DNA of 15,544 bases from Gemmatimonadota bacterium (lineage in GTDB: Bacteria; Gemmatimonadota; Gemmatimonadetes; Longimicrobiales; Gaopeijiaceae): positions 1 through 15,544 of the forward strand of contig JAUQOX010000043.1 in assembly GCA_030550695.1 (NCBI GenBank). Reading direction: 5' to 3'. A program made the position numbers and the translations under genes. Below the pieces are notes generated by a model. The model worked only from the letters and a program-made list of their open reading frames with translations. It was not told the DNA's origin and searched no databases. This document shows, one piece after another, positions 1 through 6,215 of this stretch. The first letter of the stretch is position 1, and each line of letters opens with the position of its first letter.

Positions 1-1029
1 ACCGCCGTCCGCGCCAACGCCGCATACAGGTCCGCAGCCTCCCGCAACCGCCCCCGCCGCATGTAGACACCCGCCCCCCCCCCGCCCGCCCCGTGCGCCA
101 GACCCCCCCCCCACCCCCACCAGACCCCCCCCGGGTTCCCACCGGAACTGCACCCTCGACTCCCGTCTCGTAGCCCTCCGGGGCGAGAAGAGGGAGCCCC
201 GGTCGGCAGAGCCCGAGCCCATCTCCGCCGCCAGGCTCCAAGACTCCCCCAGGGGGCGGACGAAACGGACCCAGCCGGAGGTCATGGCACCCGGTTCCCG
301 GCCCAGGGGACCCTGGGTGTCCAAGCGGTCTCCGGTCAGCACCAGGGCCCCTCCCAGGACCCTAGGGTGGGCAAAAGTACCCCGGAACAGGTTGGTATTG
401 AGATCCCCCGTTCCCGCCTCCACCAGCGAGAAAGGGGCGTCGCCTTCCCGGGTCAACGGGGTCAGCTCCACCCTCAACTCCCCCACCCCCCGGACCACCC
501 GAACCCGCTCGAGGCCCCCCAAGCCGATCTGGGAAAGGTCGGGGCTGCCTCCTTCCCGAGGCGGGAGTTCCACCCCGTCCCGAAAGATCCGGAGACGTCC
601 TCCGCCGGTGCCGTGAACGACCAACGAAGCGGGCATCCCGTAGTCGCCCCCCCGCACCGGGATCACACCGGGGATTTGGCTGAGGAGTTCCAGGAGGGTG
701 AGGGCCCGACTGCCCAGGAGGGCCTCGCGATCCCATTCCCACACCCCCGTCGCCCATCCCGTGGGAAGGGCTGCGGGGAAGGGAGGAAAGAGGGGCGCAG
801 GGGGGGCCGGTGCAACCGAGGTGTCGGCTTCACGCTCCTCCGTCGGTAGCCCTTCGGGCAGGGTGTCGGGGCGGGTACGGAGGGTGTCGGGCCGCACCTG
901 GGCCCAGACCTCCGGGTTGCCTGCCAGCGCCAGGGCGGCCACGGCCCCCAGGCACCCCACCAGCACGCGGGGGCCGCCCCCCGGTCGTCTCGCGGGATCG
1001 GCCCTCCGGTCAGGTCCCGCCCCCGTCAT
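1..1029 (-). CDS. TonB-dependent receptor plug-domain outer-membrane protein (partial, probable frameshift near the left edge)
   Basis: The reading frame is open from an ATG at 1029 to the left edge, 343 codons, so the C-terminus is missing. Residues 1-44 form a signal peptide: arginine-rich start, hydrophobic core, cleavage after VWA before Gln. A linker with the repeat RPDTL twice follows. Residues about 120-220 match a TonB plug domain: LLELLSQIPGVIPVR, a GGGRLRIFRDGVEL segment and LERVRVVRGVGELRVEL. After that the alternating pattern of barrel strands begins. Such proteins sit in the outer membrane and either import ligands energised by TonB or are plug-only relatives; the ligand is not evident. 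The ATG overlaps the aminopeptidase stop (ATGA), so translation is probably coupled. Between 132 and 62 the frame becomes implausible (Gly/Cys-rich) while the frame offset by one reads sensibly to the edge, so a base error or mutation in the C-runs is likely. The family is fairly sure; the substrate is unknown. Confidence 0.8.
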   Translation of the reverse strand, partial: MTGAGPDRRADPARRPGGGPRVLVGCLGAVAALALAGNPEVWAQVRPDTLRTRPDTLPEGLPTEEREADTSVAPAPPAPLFPPFPAALPTGWATGVWEWDREALLGSRALTLLELLSQIPGVIPVRGGDYGMPASLVVHGTGGGRLRIFRDGVELPPREGGSPDLSQIGLGGLERVRVVRGVGELRVELTPLTREGDAPFSLVEAGTGDLNTNLFRGTFAHPRVLGGALVLTGDRLDTQGPLGREPGAMTSGWVRFVRPLGESWSLAAEMGSGSADRGSLFSPRRATRRESRVQFRWEPGGGLVGVGGGSGARGGRGGGGCLHAAGAVAGGCGPVCGVGADGG

Positions 1030-2537
1030 GAGGCTTCCCGGCTCCGGATCCATTCCACCAGGAGGCGGGTGGGCACCCCCAGGCCCCCCTTCCTCTGGTA
1101 GGAAAGCTTGCCTTCCCCATAGGCCGTGCCGGCGATGTCCAAATGGGCCCACGGCAAATCCCCTACGAATTCCCGGAGGAAGGCAGCGGCGGTGATCGTG
1201 CCCGCCGGCCGTCCCCCCACGTTCATGAGATCCGCCACCTGGCTGTCCAACTGCTCGCGATACTCCTTCCAGAGGGGAAGAGGCCAGCAGCGCTCCCCGG
1301 ACCGGTCTCCCGCCCGCCGTAGTTCTTCCACCAATCCCTCATGGGTGCCGAGAACGGCGGAGGCTACGTGCCCCAAGGCCACGACACAGGCCCCGGTCAG
1401 GGTCGCACAATCCACCACGGCCGCAGGTTGATACTCCTGGGCGTAGGAAAGGGCGTCGGCCAGGATGAGGCGCCCCTCGGCATCGGTGTTGACCACCTCC
1501 ACGGTTTTCCCCGCCCGGGTCCGAATGACGTCCCCCGGTTTGAGGGCCCGACCCGACGGAAGATTCTCGGCGCAGGGGACGATTCCCACCACGTTGAGCT
1601 CAAGCTCCAGTTCGGCCACCGCTTGAAGGGCCCCCAAGACCGCCGCGCCCCCGCTCATGTCGAACTTCATCTCCTCCATCCCCTGAGCCGGCTTCAGGGA
1701 AATCCCTCCTGCATCGAAGGTTAGCCCCTTCCCCACGAGAACCAGGGGAGCCTCTCGGTTTTTCCGTCCCCAATACTCCAGGACAATCAGCCGAGGTTCG
1801 GCTTCGGACCCCCGGGCCACCGCCAGGAGGGCCTCCATCCCCTCGGCCCGAAGTTCCTCCGGACCCAGGATGCGGGCTTGGAGGGGCAGCCGCTGGGCCA
1901 GGCGGAGGGCTTCCTCGGCCATATGGGCCGGCGTGGCCAAGTTCCCCGGCCGGGCCTGAAGGGTCCGGGCCAAGTTCTCCCCCCGGGCCTGGGCCAGGCC
2001 GATCCGCATGCCCTCCCGGACCTGGGAGGGCTCCCCCTGCCAGACCAAGGTCAGCTCTTGCACCGGGGGGGGAAGCCCGTCCTGGCCCTCCGGGGGGCAG
2101 CTCTTGAGCTCACGGAAATCCCAGGCGGCCAGGACGGCGCCCTCCACCAAAGCCTGGGCCGAGAGGGCAGGCGCGACGGACCAGAAAGGGTCCCAAGAGA
2201 CAGCCAAGGCGCCGAGGCGGAGCCCTTCGGCCACCCGCACCGCCCTCCCCATAGCCCGGCGCAGGGTCTCCGCGTCCAGCTCCTCGGCCCTCCCGACCCC
2301 CACAAAGAGAAAGCGACCGGGTCCCCCTTCCGATTCCGCTGGGGGAAACAACAGAAGGGTCTCCTCCTTCTTGCCTCGGAAGTCCCCCCGGTCCAAAGCC
2401 CGCCGCAGGGCTCCTCCCAGGCGCGTATCCGCAGCCGCCGCCACTCCTTCCGGCTCCCGGATGCCCTCCGGCAAGAAGAGAACAAGCAGAGGAAGATCGG
2501 TAAGGACAGGGTCGAGGGTGGAGAGTCGAATGTGCAT
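1026..2537 (-). CDS. pepA: Leucyl aminopeptidase, M17 family (PepA)
   Basis: This is a 503-residue cytoplasmic di-metal (Zn/Mn) aminopeptidase that removes N-terminal residues, preferentially leucine, from peptides. The frame is open to a start at 2723, but the first 62 codons are Pro/Arg/Gly-rich and unlike the family. The ATG at 2537 (MHIRLSTLDP) gives 503 aa, the same length as E. coli PepA. With this start the metal ligands are K270, D275, D293, D352 and E354, and the catalytic residues K282 and R356, the same numbers as in E. coli. The signature NTDAEGRL is at residues 350-357. The N-terminal macro-like domain covers roughly 1-170 and the catalytic domain 190-503. No strong ribosome binding site precedes the ATG. 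Its stop overlaps the ATG of the downstream TonB plug gene, which suggests one transcript. It has no signal peptide. Family and catalytic competence are secure by sequence; any second role in DNA binding, known for E. coli PepA, cannot be judged. Confidence 0.95.
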   Translation of the reverse strand: MHIRLSTLDPVLTDLPLLVLFLPEGIREPEGVAAAADTRLGGALRRALDRGDFRGKKEETLLLFPPAESEGGPGRFLFVGVGRAEELDAETLRRAMGRAVRVAEGLRLGALAVSWDPFWSVAPALSAQALVEGAVLAAWDFRELKSCPPEGQDGLPPPVQELTLVWQGEPSQVREGMRIGLAQARGENLARTLQARPGNLATPAHMAEEALRLAQRLPLQARILGPEELRAEGMEALLAVARGSEAEPRLIVLEYWGRKNREAPLVLVGKGLTFDAGGISLKPAQGMEEMKFDMSGGAAVLGALQAVAELELELNVVGIVPCAENLPSGRALKPGDVIRTRAGKTVEVVNTDAEGRLILADALSYAQEYQPAAVVDCATLTGACVVALGHVASAVLGTHEGLVEELRRAGDRSGERCWPLPLWKEYREQLDSQVADLMNVGGRPAGTITAAAFLREFVGDLPWAHLDIAGTAYGEGKLSYQRKGGLGVPTRLLVEWIRSREAS

Positions 2538-2784
2538 GGGTCGCAGAACCGGTTCCAGACGAGGCCTCTGGTCAGGATCGGGACAGTGCCGAGGGCCGCA
2601 GCGAGGTGGTTTCCCTCCCGGCTCCCGCAGGGGCGTTTTCGGACGTGGGCGGAGGCCACCCTGCACACCGGACCCCTCGAACCGCCCCTGGGCGGCCACA
2701 CCGAGCCCAGAAAGATACAGCAAGGGGCTCCTTTCACCACCGGGGGCGGGCTGCCGTCAGACCGCAACCCGGACGCGGAGGATA

Positions 2785-2817
2785 CCCCCGGCTGGGGCGC
2801 AACCCGTGAGCCGGGGG
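2785..2817. other. Strong inverted repeat (hairpin) upstream of the imuB-like gene
   Basis: The arms CCCCCGGCT (2785-2793) and AGCCGGGGG (2809-2817) are perfect 9-bp complements around a 15-nt loop. The loop itself has GGGG and CCC segments that could stack as a short inner stem. No T-run follows on either strand, so it is not a standard intrinsic terminator. It could be a leader structure, a regulator site, or chance in GC-rich DNA. Confidence 0.4.
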
Positions 2818-2866
2818 GTTCCCTGCGGAGCCCAAGGGGGGAAGGGAGCCTCGGGGAGGAGATCCC

Positions 2867-2930
2867 TTGTTCTGGCCTTTTCTTTCGTATTATCTTCGGT
2901 TTCGGTATTTCTTCGGTATCCTGTTCTCAC
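2867..2930 (+). promoter_or_regulatory. Candidate promoter/operator of the imuB-like gene
   Basis: This is the AT-richest stretch of the window. TTGTTC at 2867-2872 and TATTAT at 2888-2893 are 15 bp apart. Alternatively TTCGGT at 2895-2900 and TATCCT at 2917-2922 are 16 bp apart; either could be a sigma-70-like pair. TTCGGT occurs at 2895, 2901 and 2912, and the last two are part of identical 8-mers TTCGGTAT whose starts are 11 bp apart, one helical turn. That arrangement suits a repressor or activator binding site. ImuB genes are usually under LexA control, but I see no GAAC-N4-GTTC or CTG-N10-CAG box here, so the regulator is unidentified. Confidence 0.4.
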
Positions 2931-2944
2931 CATCTCCGTCGCCT

Positions 2945-4282
2945 ATGGGAGCCTATCGTCCGGAGCCTCCTTCCTCTGCTGTCCTGCACCAGGAGTCCCC
3001 CCTTTCCCCATCCCCCGAAACGGCGGGAAGCCTCCGGGCCCTCTGCGTGTGGCTCCCCACCTTCGAACTGAGGCTGGAACTGGTCCGGGCTCCGGAGCTG
3101 GACGCCACTTCGGTAGCCCTCCTTTCCCCCGGGGAAGGGAACCGGCGAACCCTGTGGCAAGTCTCGGAGCGGGCCGCCGAAAGGGGAGTTCGGCCCGGGC
3201 AGCTCGTTTCCCAGGCTGTAGCCCTTTGCCCCTCCCTGACCCTCCTGGAGCCCGATCCCACCCACTACGATGCCGCCCACGAGGCCATGGTGGAGGCCCT
3301 TCTGGAACTGAGTCCCGTCGTGGAACCTGCGGGAAGAGGGCGGATTTTTGTAGGCATGGACGGACTGGACCGCCTTTACGGTCCTCCCTTCCGGCAGGTG
3401 GAGAGGGCTTTGGAAATCCTTTGGGGGGTCTTGCCGCCCCCTTTGGTGGCAGCCCTCAGGGTAGGATGGGCGCCGGGGAAGTTCGGAGCATGGGCAGCCT
3501 CGGCCTGGGCCAAACCAGGTAAGCCCGTGGTGATCCAAGAAAGAGAGCTTCCCTCTTTTTTGGCTTCTTGCCCCGTTTCCCTCCTCCCCGAGGACCCCCT
3601 CATGATCCAGCGCCTGGAGCGTTTGGGGGTGGCCACCTTGGGCCAGCTCGCCGCCCTCCCTTCTGCCGCCTTGGTGAGTCAGTTCGGCGCAGCGGGGAAA
3701 CGGGCCGCTGCCTGGGCATCGGGAGAGCGCCTGGACCCCGTGCGGCCCCTTCACCGGCCTCAGCCCATCCGGGTCTCTGTGGACTTCCCCTCCCCTATAG
3801 GCCGTACCGAAGCCCTCCACGGGGCCCTGGACCACCTCCTGGAGAAAGCCCTGGCCCGCCCGGGCCGGCGAGGGCGAAGTGTCCGGGGGGTTCGCCTGAG
3901 AGGCCGACTGGAAGGAGGAGGTTCCTGGGCCGTGGAAGCCATTCTCCGGGAGCCTTCGGCCCGCCGGGAGGCTCTGGCCTTCCCCTTACGGGGGAAGATA
4001 GCCTTGTCCCCTCCCCCCCGAGCTGTGGAAGGTCTCACGGTGGAGCTGTTCCAGTTCGGGCCCGCCAGCACCCAAGCCGGCTTCTTCCGAAAGGAAGAGG
4101 AAGGGAGAAGGGAAAGGGAAGAAACGGAACTCCCTCAGGAGGTTCTGCCGGCGGCTCTCCGAGAGGCAGTCAGAGAACTGAAGCTCAAACTGGGCCATTC
4201 TCCCCTCTTCCGCGTGGTGGAAGTGGATCCCTGGTCCCGGATCCCCGAGCGACGCTATGCCTTTCTGAGCTTCGACCCTTGA
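2945..4282 (+). CDS. imuB: ImuB-like Y-family DNA polymerase homologue, probably non-catalytic
   Basis: Residues 30-260 resemble the palm/fingers/thumb of Y-family polymerases of the ImuB branch (RALCVWLPTFELRLELVR at 31-48; FVGMDGLDRLYG at 135-146). The protein ends IPERRYAFLSFDP, typical of ImuB tails. Active Y-family enzymes have two Asp residues in the first motif and SxDE in the second. Here the first motif has Trp/Pro/Thr instead and the second reads MDGLD, so catalysis is unlikely. ImuB in the SOS mutasome acts as a beta-clamp-binding adaptor that recruits DnaE2. A Lys/Arg/Glu-rich stretch lies at 381-395. I chose ATG 2945 (445 aa) because the region before it has promoter-like base composition; a TTG at 2867 preceded by GGGAGGAG is an alternative adding 26 hydrophobic residues. 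The DUF6504-like gene follows 110 nt downstream. No imuA or dnaE2 is seen here. Confidence 0.85.
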   Translation: MGAYRPEPPSSAVLHQESPLSPSPETAGSLRALCVWLPTFELRLELVRAPELDATSVALLSPGEGNRRTLWQVSERAAERGVRPGQLVSQAVALCPSLTLLEPDPTHYDAAHEAMVEALLELSPVVEPAGRGRIFVGMDGLDRLYGPPFRQVERALEILWGVLPPPLVAALRVGWAPGKFGAWAASAWAKPGKPVVIQERELPSFLASCPVSLLPEDPLMIQRLERLGVATLGQLAALPSAALVSQFGAAGKRAAAWASGERLDPVRPLHRPQPIRVSVDFPSPIGRTEALHGALDHLLEKALARPGRRGRSVRGVRLRGRLEGGGSWAVEAILREPSARREALAFPLRGKIALSPPPRAVEGLTVELFQFGPASTQAGFFRKEEEGRREREETELPQEVLPAALREAVRELKLKLGHSPLFRVVEVDPWSRIPERRYAFLSFDP

Positions 4283-4392
4283 GAGCCGCCCGTCGAGCCG
4301 GGAATTCCATGGTGTCCCCCCCCTTCTCCCGCCCTGCCGGGCCGACCGGCTGGACGAAGTCCCCCTCCTTGGGGACGAGGGTTGATGGGGGG

Positions 4393-4650
4393 ATGTGTCC
4401 CGAGATGCGCCCCTGGAACACCCCCCGCCCCGTGAAGGTGATAGCGGGCAGGGATGGGGTCCCCGTGGCCCTTCGGGTGGGGAAAGCCACCAGGAAGGTT
4501 CTGCAGGTCCTGGAGGTGTGGCAGATCGACGACGAATGGTGGCGAGAGCCCATTTCCCGGCGCTACGCCGCCCTCGTCCTGGAAGACGGGGGGAGGGTTA
4601 CCGTCTACAACGATCTGTTGGCAGGGGGGTGGTTCCTCCAAGAAGGTTGA
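4393..4650 (+). CDS. DUF6504-like small protein, partner of imuB
   Basis: This is an 85-residue soluble protein without signal peptide or membrane segment. Its core (PRPVKVIAG at 11-19, VLEVWQIDDEWWRE at 39-52, PISRRYAALVLEDG at 53-66, VTVYNDLLAGGWFLQ at 70-84) resembles the short DUF6504 proteins encoded next to Y-family polymerase/DnaE2 mutasome genes in several phyla. The function of that family is not established. It follows the imuB-like gene on the same strand after 110 nt, so co-expression and a role in the same DNA-damage response are likely but inferred. The start is uncertain: ATG 4393 follows a G-rich stretch, ATG 4309 would add 28 low-complexity residues, and ATG 4405 would remove four. 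Its stop lies only 10 nt from the stop of the convergent MEMO1-like gene. Confidence 0.75.
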   Translation: MCPEMRPWNTPRPVKVIAGRDGVPVALRVGKATRKVLQVLEVWQIDDEWWREPISRRYAALVLEDGGRVTVYNDLLAGGWFLQEG

Positions 4651-4660
4651 CGACTCCTCC

Positions 4661-5488
4661 CTACCCCACCAGGAACGATCCGTACCCCACCACCTGGTGG
4701 CGGGGCCCCGCCGTATCTCCCGAGTTCCGCAGATCCACCCGGACCACCGACAACCCCAGGTCCCGGGCCCGCAACAACAGCCCCGCCATGGGGATCCGGC
4801 CACAGGCCTGGTGAGGGCCTATGGCCTCCGGTTGGCAGTTCTCGATGGCCCTGGCGGTGGCCTCGTCGAGTTCCACTGCCCGCCGATACGGGAGGTAATG
4901 GCTCAAATCCGAACTCACCACCACGAAGGTCTCCTCGCCCCCCCACAGCCCTTCCAGGACCTCCGCCACCTCCTCGGGCGACGCCGCCCCCACCACCAGG
5001 GGAACCAACGAAAAATCCCTGAGAACCACCTGGAGGAAGGGGAGGTGCACCTCCAAACTGTGTTCCCCTTCATGGGCCTCGTCCTGGAGCCGGACCTGGG
5101 GGAAGGCCAAGGCCCTCTGCACCCCTTCCCGGTCCACCGCCACGGGACCCAGGGGGGTCTGAAAAGCCGTGGCGCTGCTGGCCGCCAGCCCCCGGGCCGG
5201 GAACCGGTGGGCGGGTCCCAAGAGTACCACCCGACGGACCTTGTCCCCGACCGTGTCCAGACACCGGTAACCCGAAGCCGCCACAGGCCCCGAGTAGATG
5301 TAGCCGGCATGGGGAGCGATAAGGGCCTTGGGGGCCTGGAAGGGTCTGGGCAAGGATTCCCTCGCCGGCCCGGGCGGGAGGGCGGAGTGCCGGGCCTCTC
5401 GGAGAAAGGCCTCCACCTGCATTCGCAAAGCGACGGGGTCGTCAGGGTAGAACAGGCCCGCCACCGCCGGTGTCCTGACCCAATCCAT
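4661..5488 (-). CDS. amrB: AmmeMemoRadiSam system protein B (MEMO1 family)
   Basis: This 275-residue cytoplasmic protein belongs to the MEMO1 family, which is structurally related to class III (LigB-type) extradiol dioxygenases. Family motifs are PHAGYIYSG at 59-67, GPAHR at 91-95, HSLEVHLPFLQ at 143-153, SSDLSHYLPY at 192-201 and CGRIPMAGLL at 229-238. H60, H94 and C229 align by motif with the human MEMO1 metal-binding residues H49, H81 and C244. In bacteria the family often accompanies an AMMECR1-domain protein and a radical SAM enzyme; neither is in this window and the bacterial reaction is not established. The ATG at 5488 is set by the strong ribosome binding site GGAGGGGAGG directly upstream on the minus strand; the frame stays open further up but reads as low complexity. 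The gene is convergent with the DUF6504-like gene and divergent from the lipoprotein gene. Family assignment is secure. Confidence 0.92.
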   Translation of the reverse strand: MDWVRTPAVAGLFYPDDPVALRMQVEAFLREARHSALPPGPARESLPRPFQAPKALIAPHAGYIYSGPVAASGYRCLDTVGDKVRRVVLLGPAHRFPARGLAASSATAFQTPLGPVAVDREGVQRALAFPQVRLQDEAHEGEHSLEVHLPFLQVVLRDFSLVPLVVGAASPEEVAEVLEGLWGGEETFVVVSSDLSHYLPYRRAVELDEATARAIENCQPEAIGPHQACGRIPMAGLLLRARDLGLSVVRVDLRNSGDTAGPRHQVVGYGSFLVG

Positions 5489-5654
5489 GGAAACCTCCCC
5501 TCCGCAGGGGTGCCCCGTGCCGACGGGCACCGGTGAAAGGGAACTCCCGGCGTCCAAAAAAATATTACCCCTTGTCAGGAAGCGACACGCGCCGGGATTC
5601 CTTCCGGTCGCCGCGCTTCTCCCATCCCAACCCACGCACGAAGGTCCAAGGGGT
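5489..5654. promoter_or_regulatory. Divergent promoter region between the MEMO1-like and lipoprotein genes
   Basis: The 166-bp spacer contains an AT-rich patch at 5556-5567, with TAATAT on the minus strand (5567-5562) as a possible -10 element for the MEMO1-like gene; no good -35 is visible. An inverted repeat, GGTGCCC at 5509-5515 and GGGCACC at 5525-5531, lies just upstream of that gene's ribosome binding site and would form a stem in its leader RNA. For the plus-strand lipoprotein, AAGGGG at 5648-5653 serves as ribosome binding site. Confidence 0.35.
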
Positions 5655-6050
5655 ATGCGGCGCCGCTCCGGGCTTCTCGCTTCCTTCCTTCTCCTCGGAT
5701 CGGTCGTCGGCGCCGGAGGATGCCGTGCCATGGCCGAGGTGGACAACCCCTTCCGCCGATCCTCCCCGTCGGCCCGGCGAGTCTCGGTCCATATCACCAA
5801 CCTCAACTTCACCCAGGCCACCGTCTACGGGATCCTCCAAGGGAATCGTCAAAGGATGGGGATCGTCGAGGGCGGGAAAGAAGCCGTCCTGTCCCTGCCC
5901 ATCAGCGTGCCCAGCGAGCTTTACCTGGAAGTGGACTTCCTGGCAGGGCCTGTCTGTTTCACCGAGCGGATCCTGGTGGCGCCCGGCGACGAGTTGCAGA
6001 TCACCTTGAACCAAGGCGGGAGCGGCCTGGCCTGCCGGACCCGTCGCTAG
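5655..6050 (+). CDS. Small predicted lipoprotein of unknown function
   Basis: The 131-residue product starts with an arginine-rich N-terminus, a hydrophobic core and a lipobox ending GAGGC with the modifiable cysteine at residue 23, so it should be lipid-anchored in the envelope. The mature part (from about residue 42) has alternating beta-strand character: VSVHITNLNF, ATVYGILQG, RMGIVEGGKEAVLSLP, ELYLEVDFLAGPVCFTE, RILVAPGDELQITL. This suggests a small beta-sandwich. Similar short lipoproteins of unknown role are, as far as I recall, frequent in Gemmatimonadota. Besides the anchor cysteine, two others (in GPVCFTE and LACRTRR) could form a disulfide. I chose ATG 5655 over the longer frame from 5487 because it gives a proper signal sequence and is preceded by AAGGGG. 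It is transcribed divergently from the MEMO1-like gene; no partner is evident. Confidence 0.72.
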   Translation: MRRRSGLLASFLLLGSVVGAGGCRAMAEVDNPFRRSSPSARRVSVHITNLNFTQATVYGILQGNRQRMGIVEGGKEAVLSLPISVPSELYLEVDFLAGPVCFTERILVAPGDELQITLNQGGSGLACRTRR

Positions 6051-6093
6051 GCCGCCCCGGAGACCCGGGGCCCCCCCTTCCCATCTCCCCCCA

Positions 6094-6120
6094 CCCGCCC
6101 CGAGGGCTCCCCGGGGCGGG
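6094..6120. terminator. Candidate bidirectional terminator hairpin
   Basis: The arms CCCGCCCCG (6094-6102) and CGGGGCGGG (6112-6120) are perfect 9-bp complements with a 9-nt loop. It lies between two convergent genes, the lipoprotein ending at 6050 and the cPGS-like gene ending at 6216, which is where a shared terminator is expected. There is no U-tract on either side, so termination would not be of the classical intrinsic type. Confidence 0.45.
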
Positions 6121-6215
6121 CAAGGCAGAGAACCTTCCCCCCCCCGCCCCTTCCCTCCTGAGGACCGGAGGAGCAGGGTGGGGACTCCTCCCCCTTCAAG
6201 ACGGACCTGTCGGAC

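Larger units (their letters stand above)
2538..2944. other. Divergent intergenic region between pepA and the imuB-like gene
   Basis: This stretch of about 400 bp separates two divergent start codons. Frames open across it give low-complexity Pro/Arg/Gly translations, so I see no credible gene. It holds a strong inverted repeat at 2785-2817, a purine-rich GGGAGGAG sequence at 2853-2860, and an AT-rich stretch at 2866-2930 that stands out from the GC-rich surroundings and carries TTCGGTAT direct repeats. I could not match it to a known riboswitch class. Confidence 0.6.

Noticed and set aside
61..132. Poly-C region as a designed repeat element or origin
   Set aside because: It lies inside a coding gene and is short and irregular; low-complexity coding sequence with a probable indel explains it better.
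362..757. Minus-strand open frame of 131 codons within the TonB plug gene
   Set aside because: It is out of frame with the plug domain and Gly/Arg/Pro-rich; the plug frame explains the region.
2700..2860. Possible cobalamin, TPP or glycine riboswitch upstream of imuB/pepA
   Set aside because: I could not find the conserved boxes of these classes on either strand; only a hairpin remains, so no riboswitch is called.
2866..2944. LexA (SOS) box in the imuB promoter
   Set aside because: No GAAC-N4-GTTC or CTG-N10-CAG palindrome is present; GTTCTC at 2923-2928 is only half a site.
1878..3522. Long plus-strand open frames over pepA and the start of imuB
   Set aside because: They are antisense or out of frame to well-supported genes and give Pro/Arg/Ser-rich translations.
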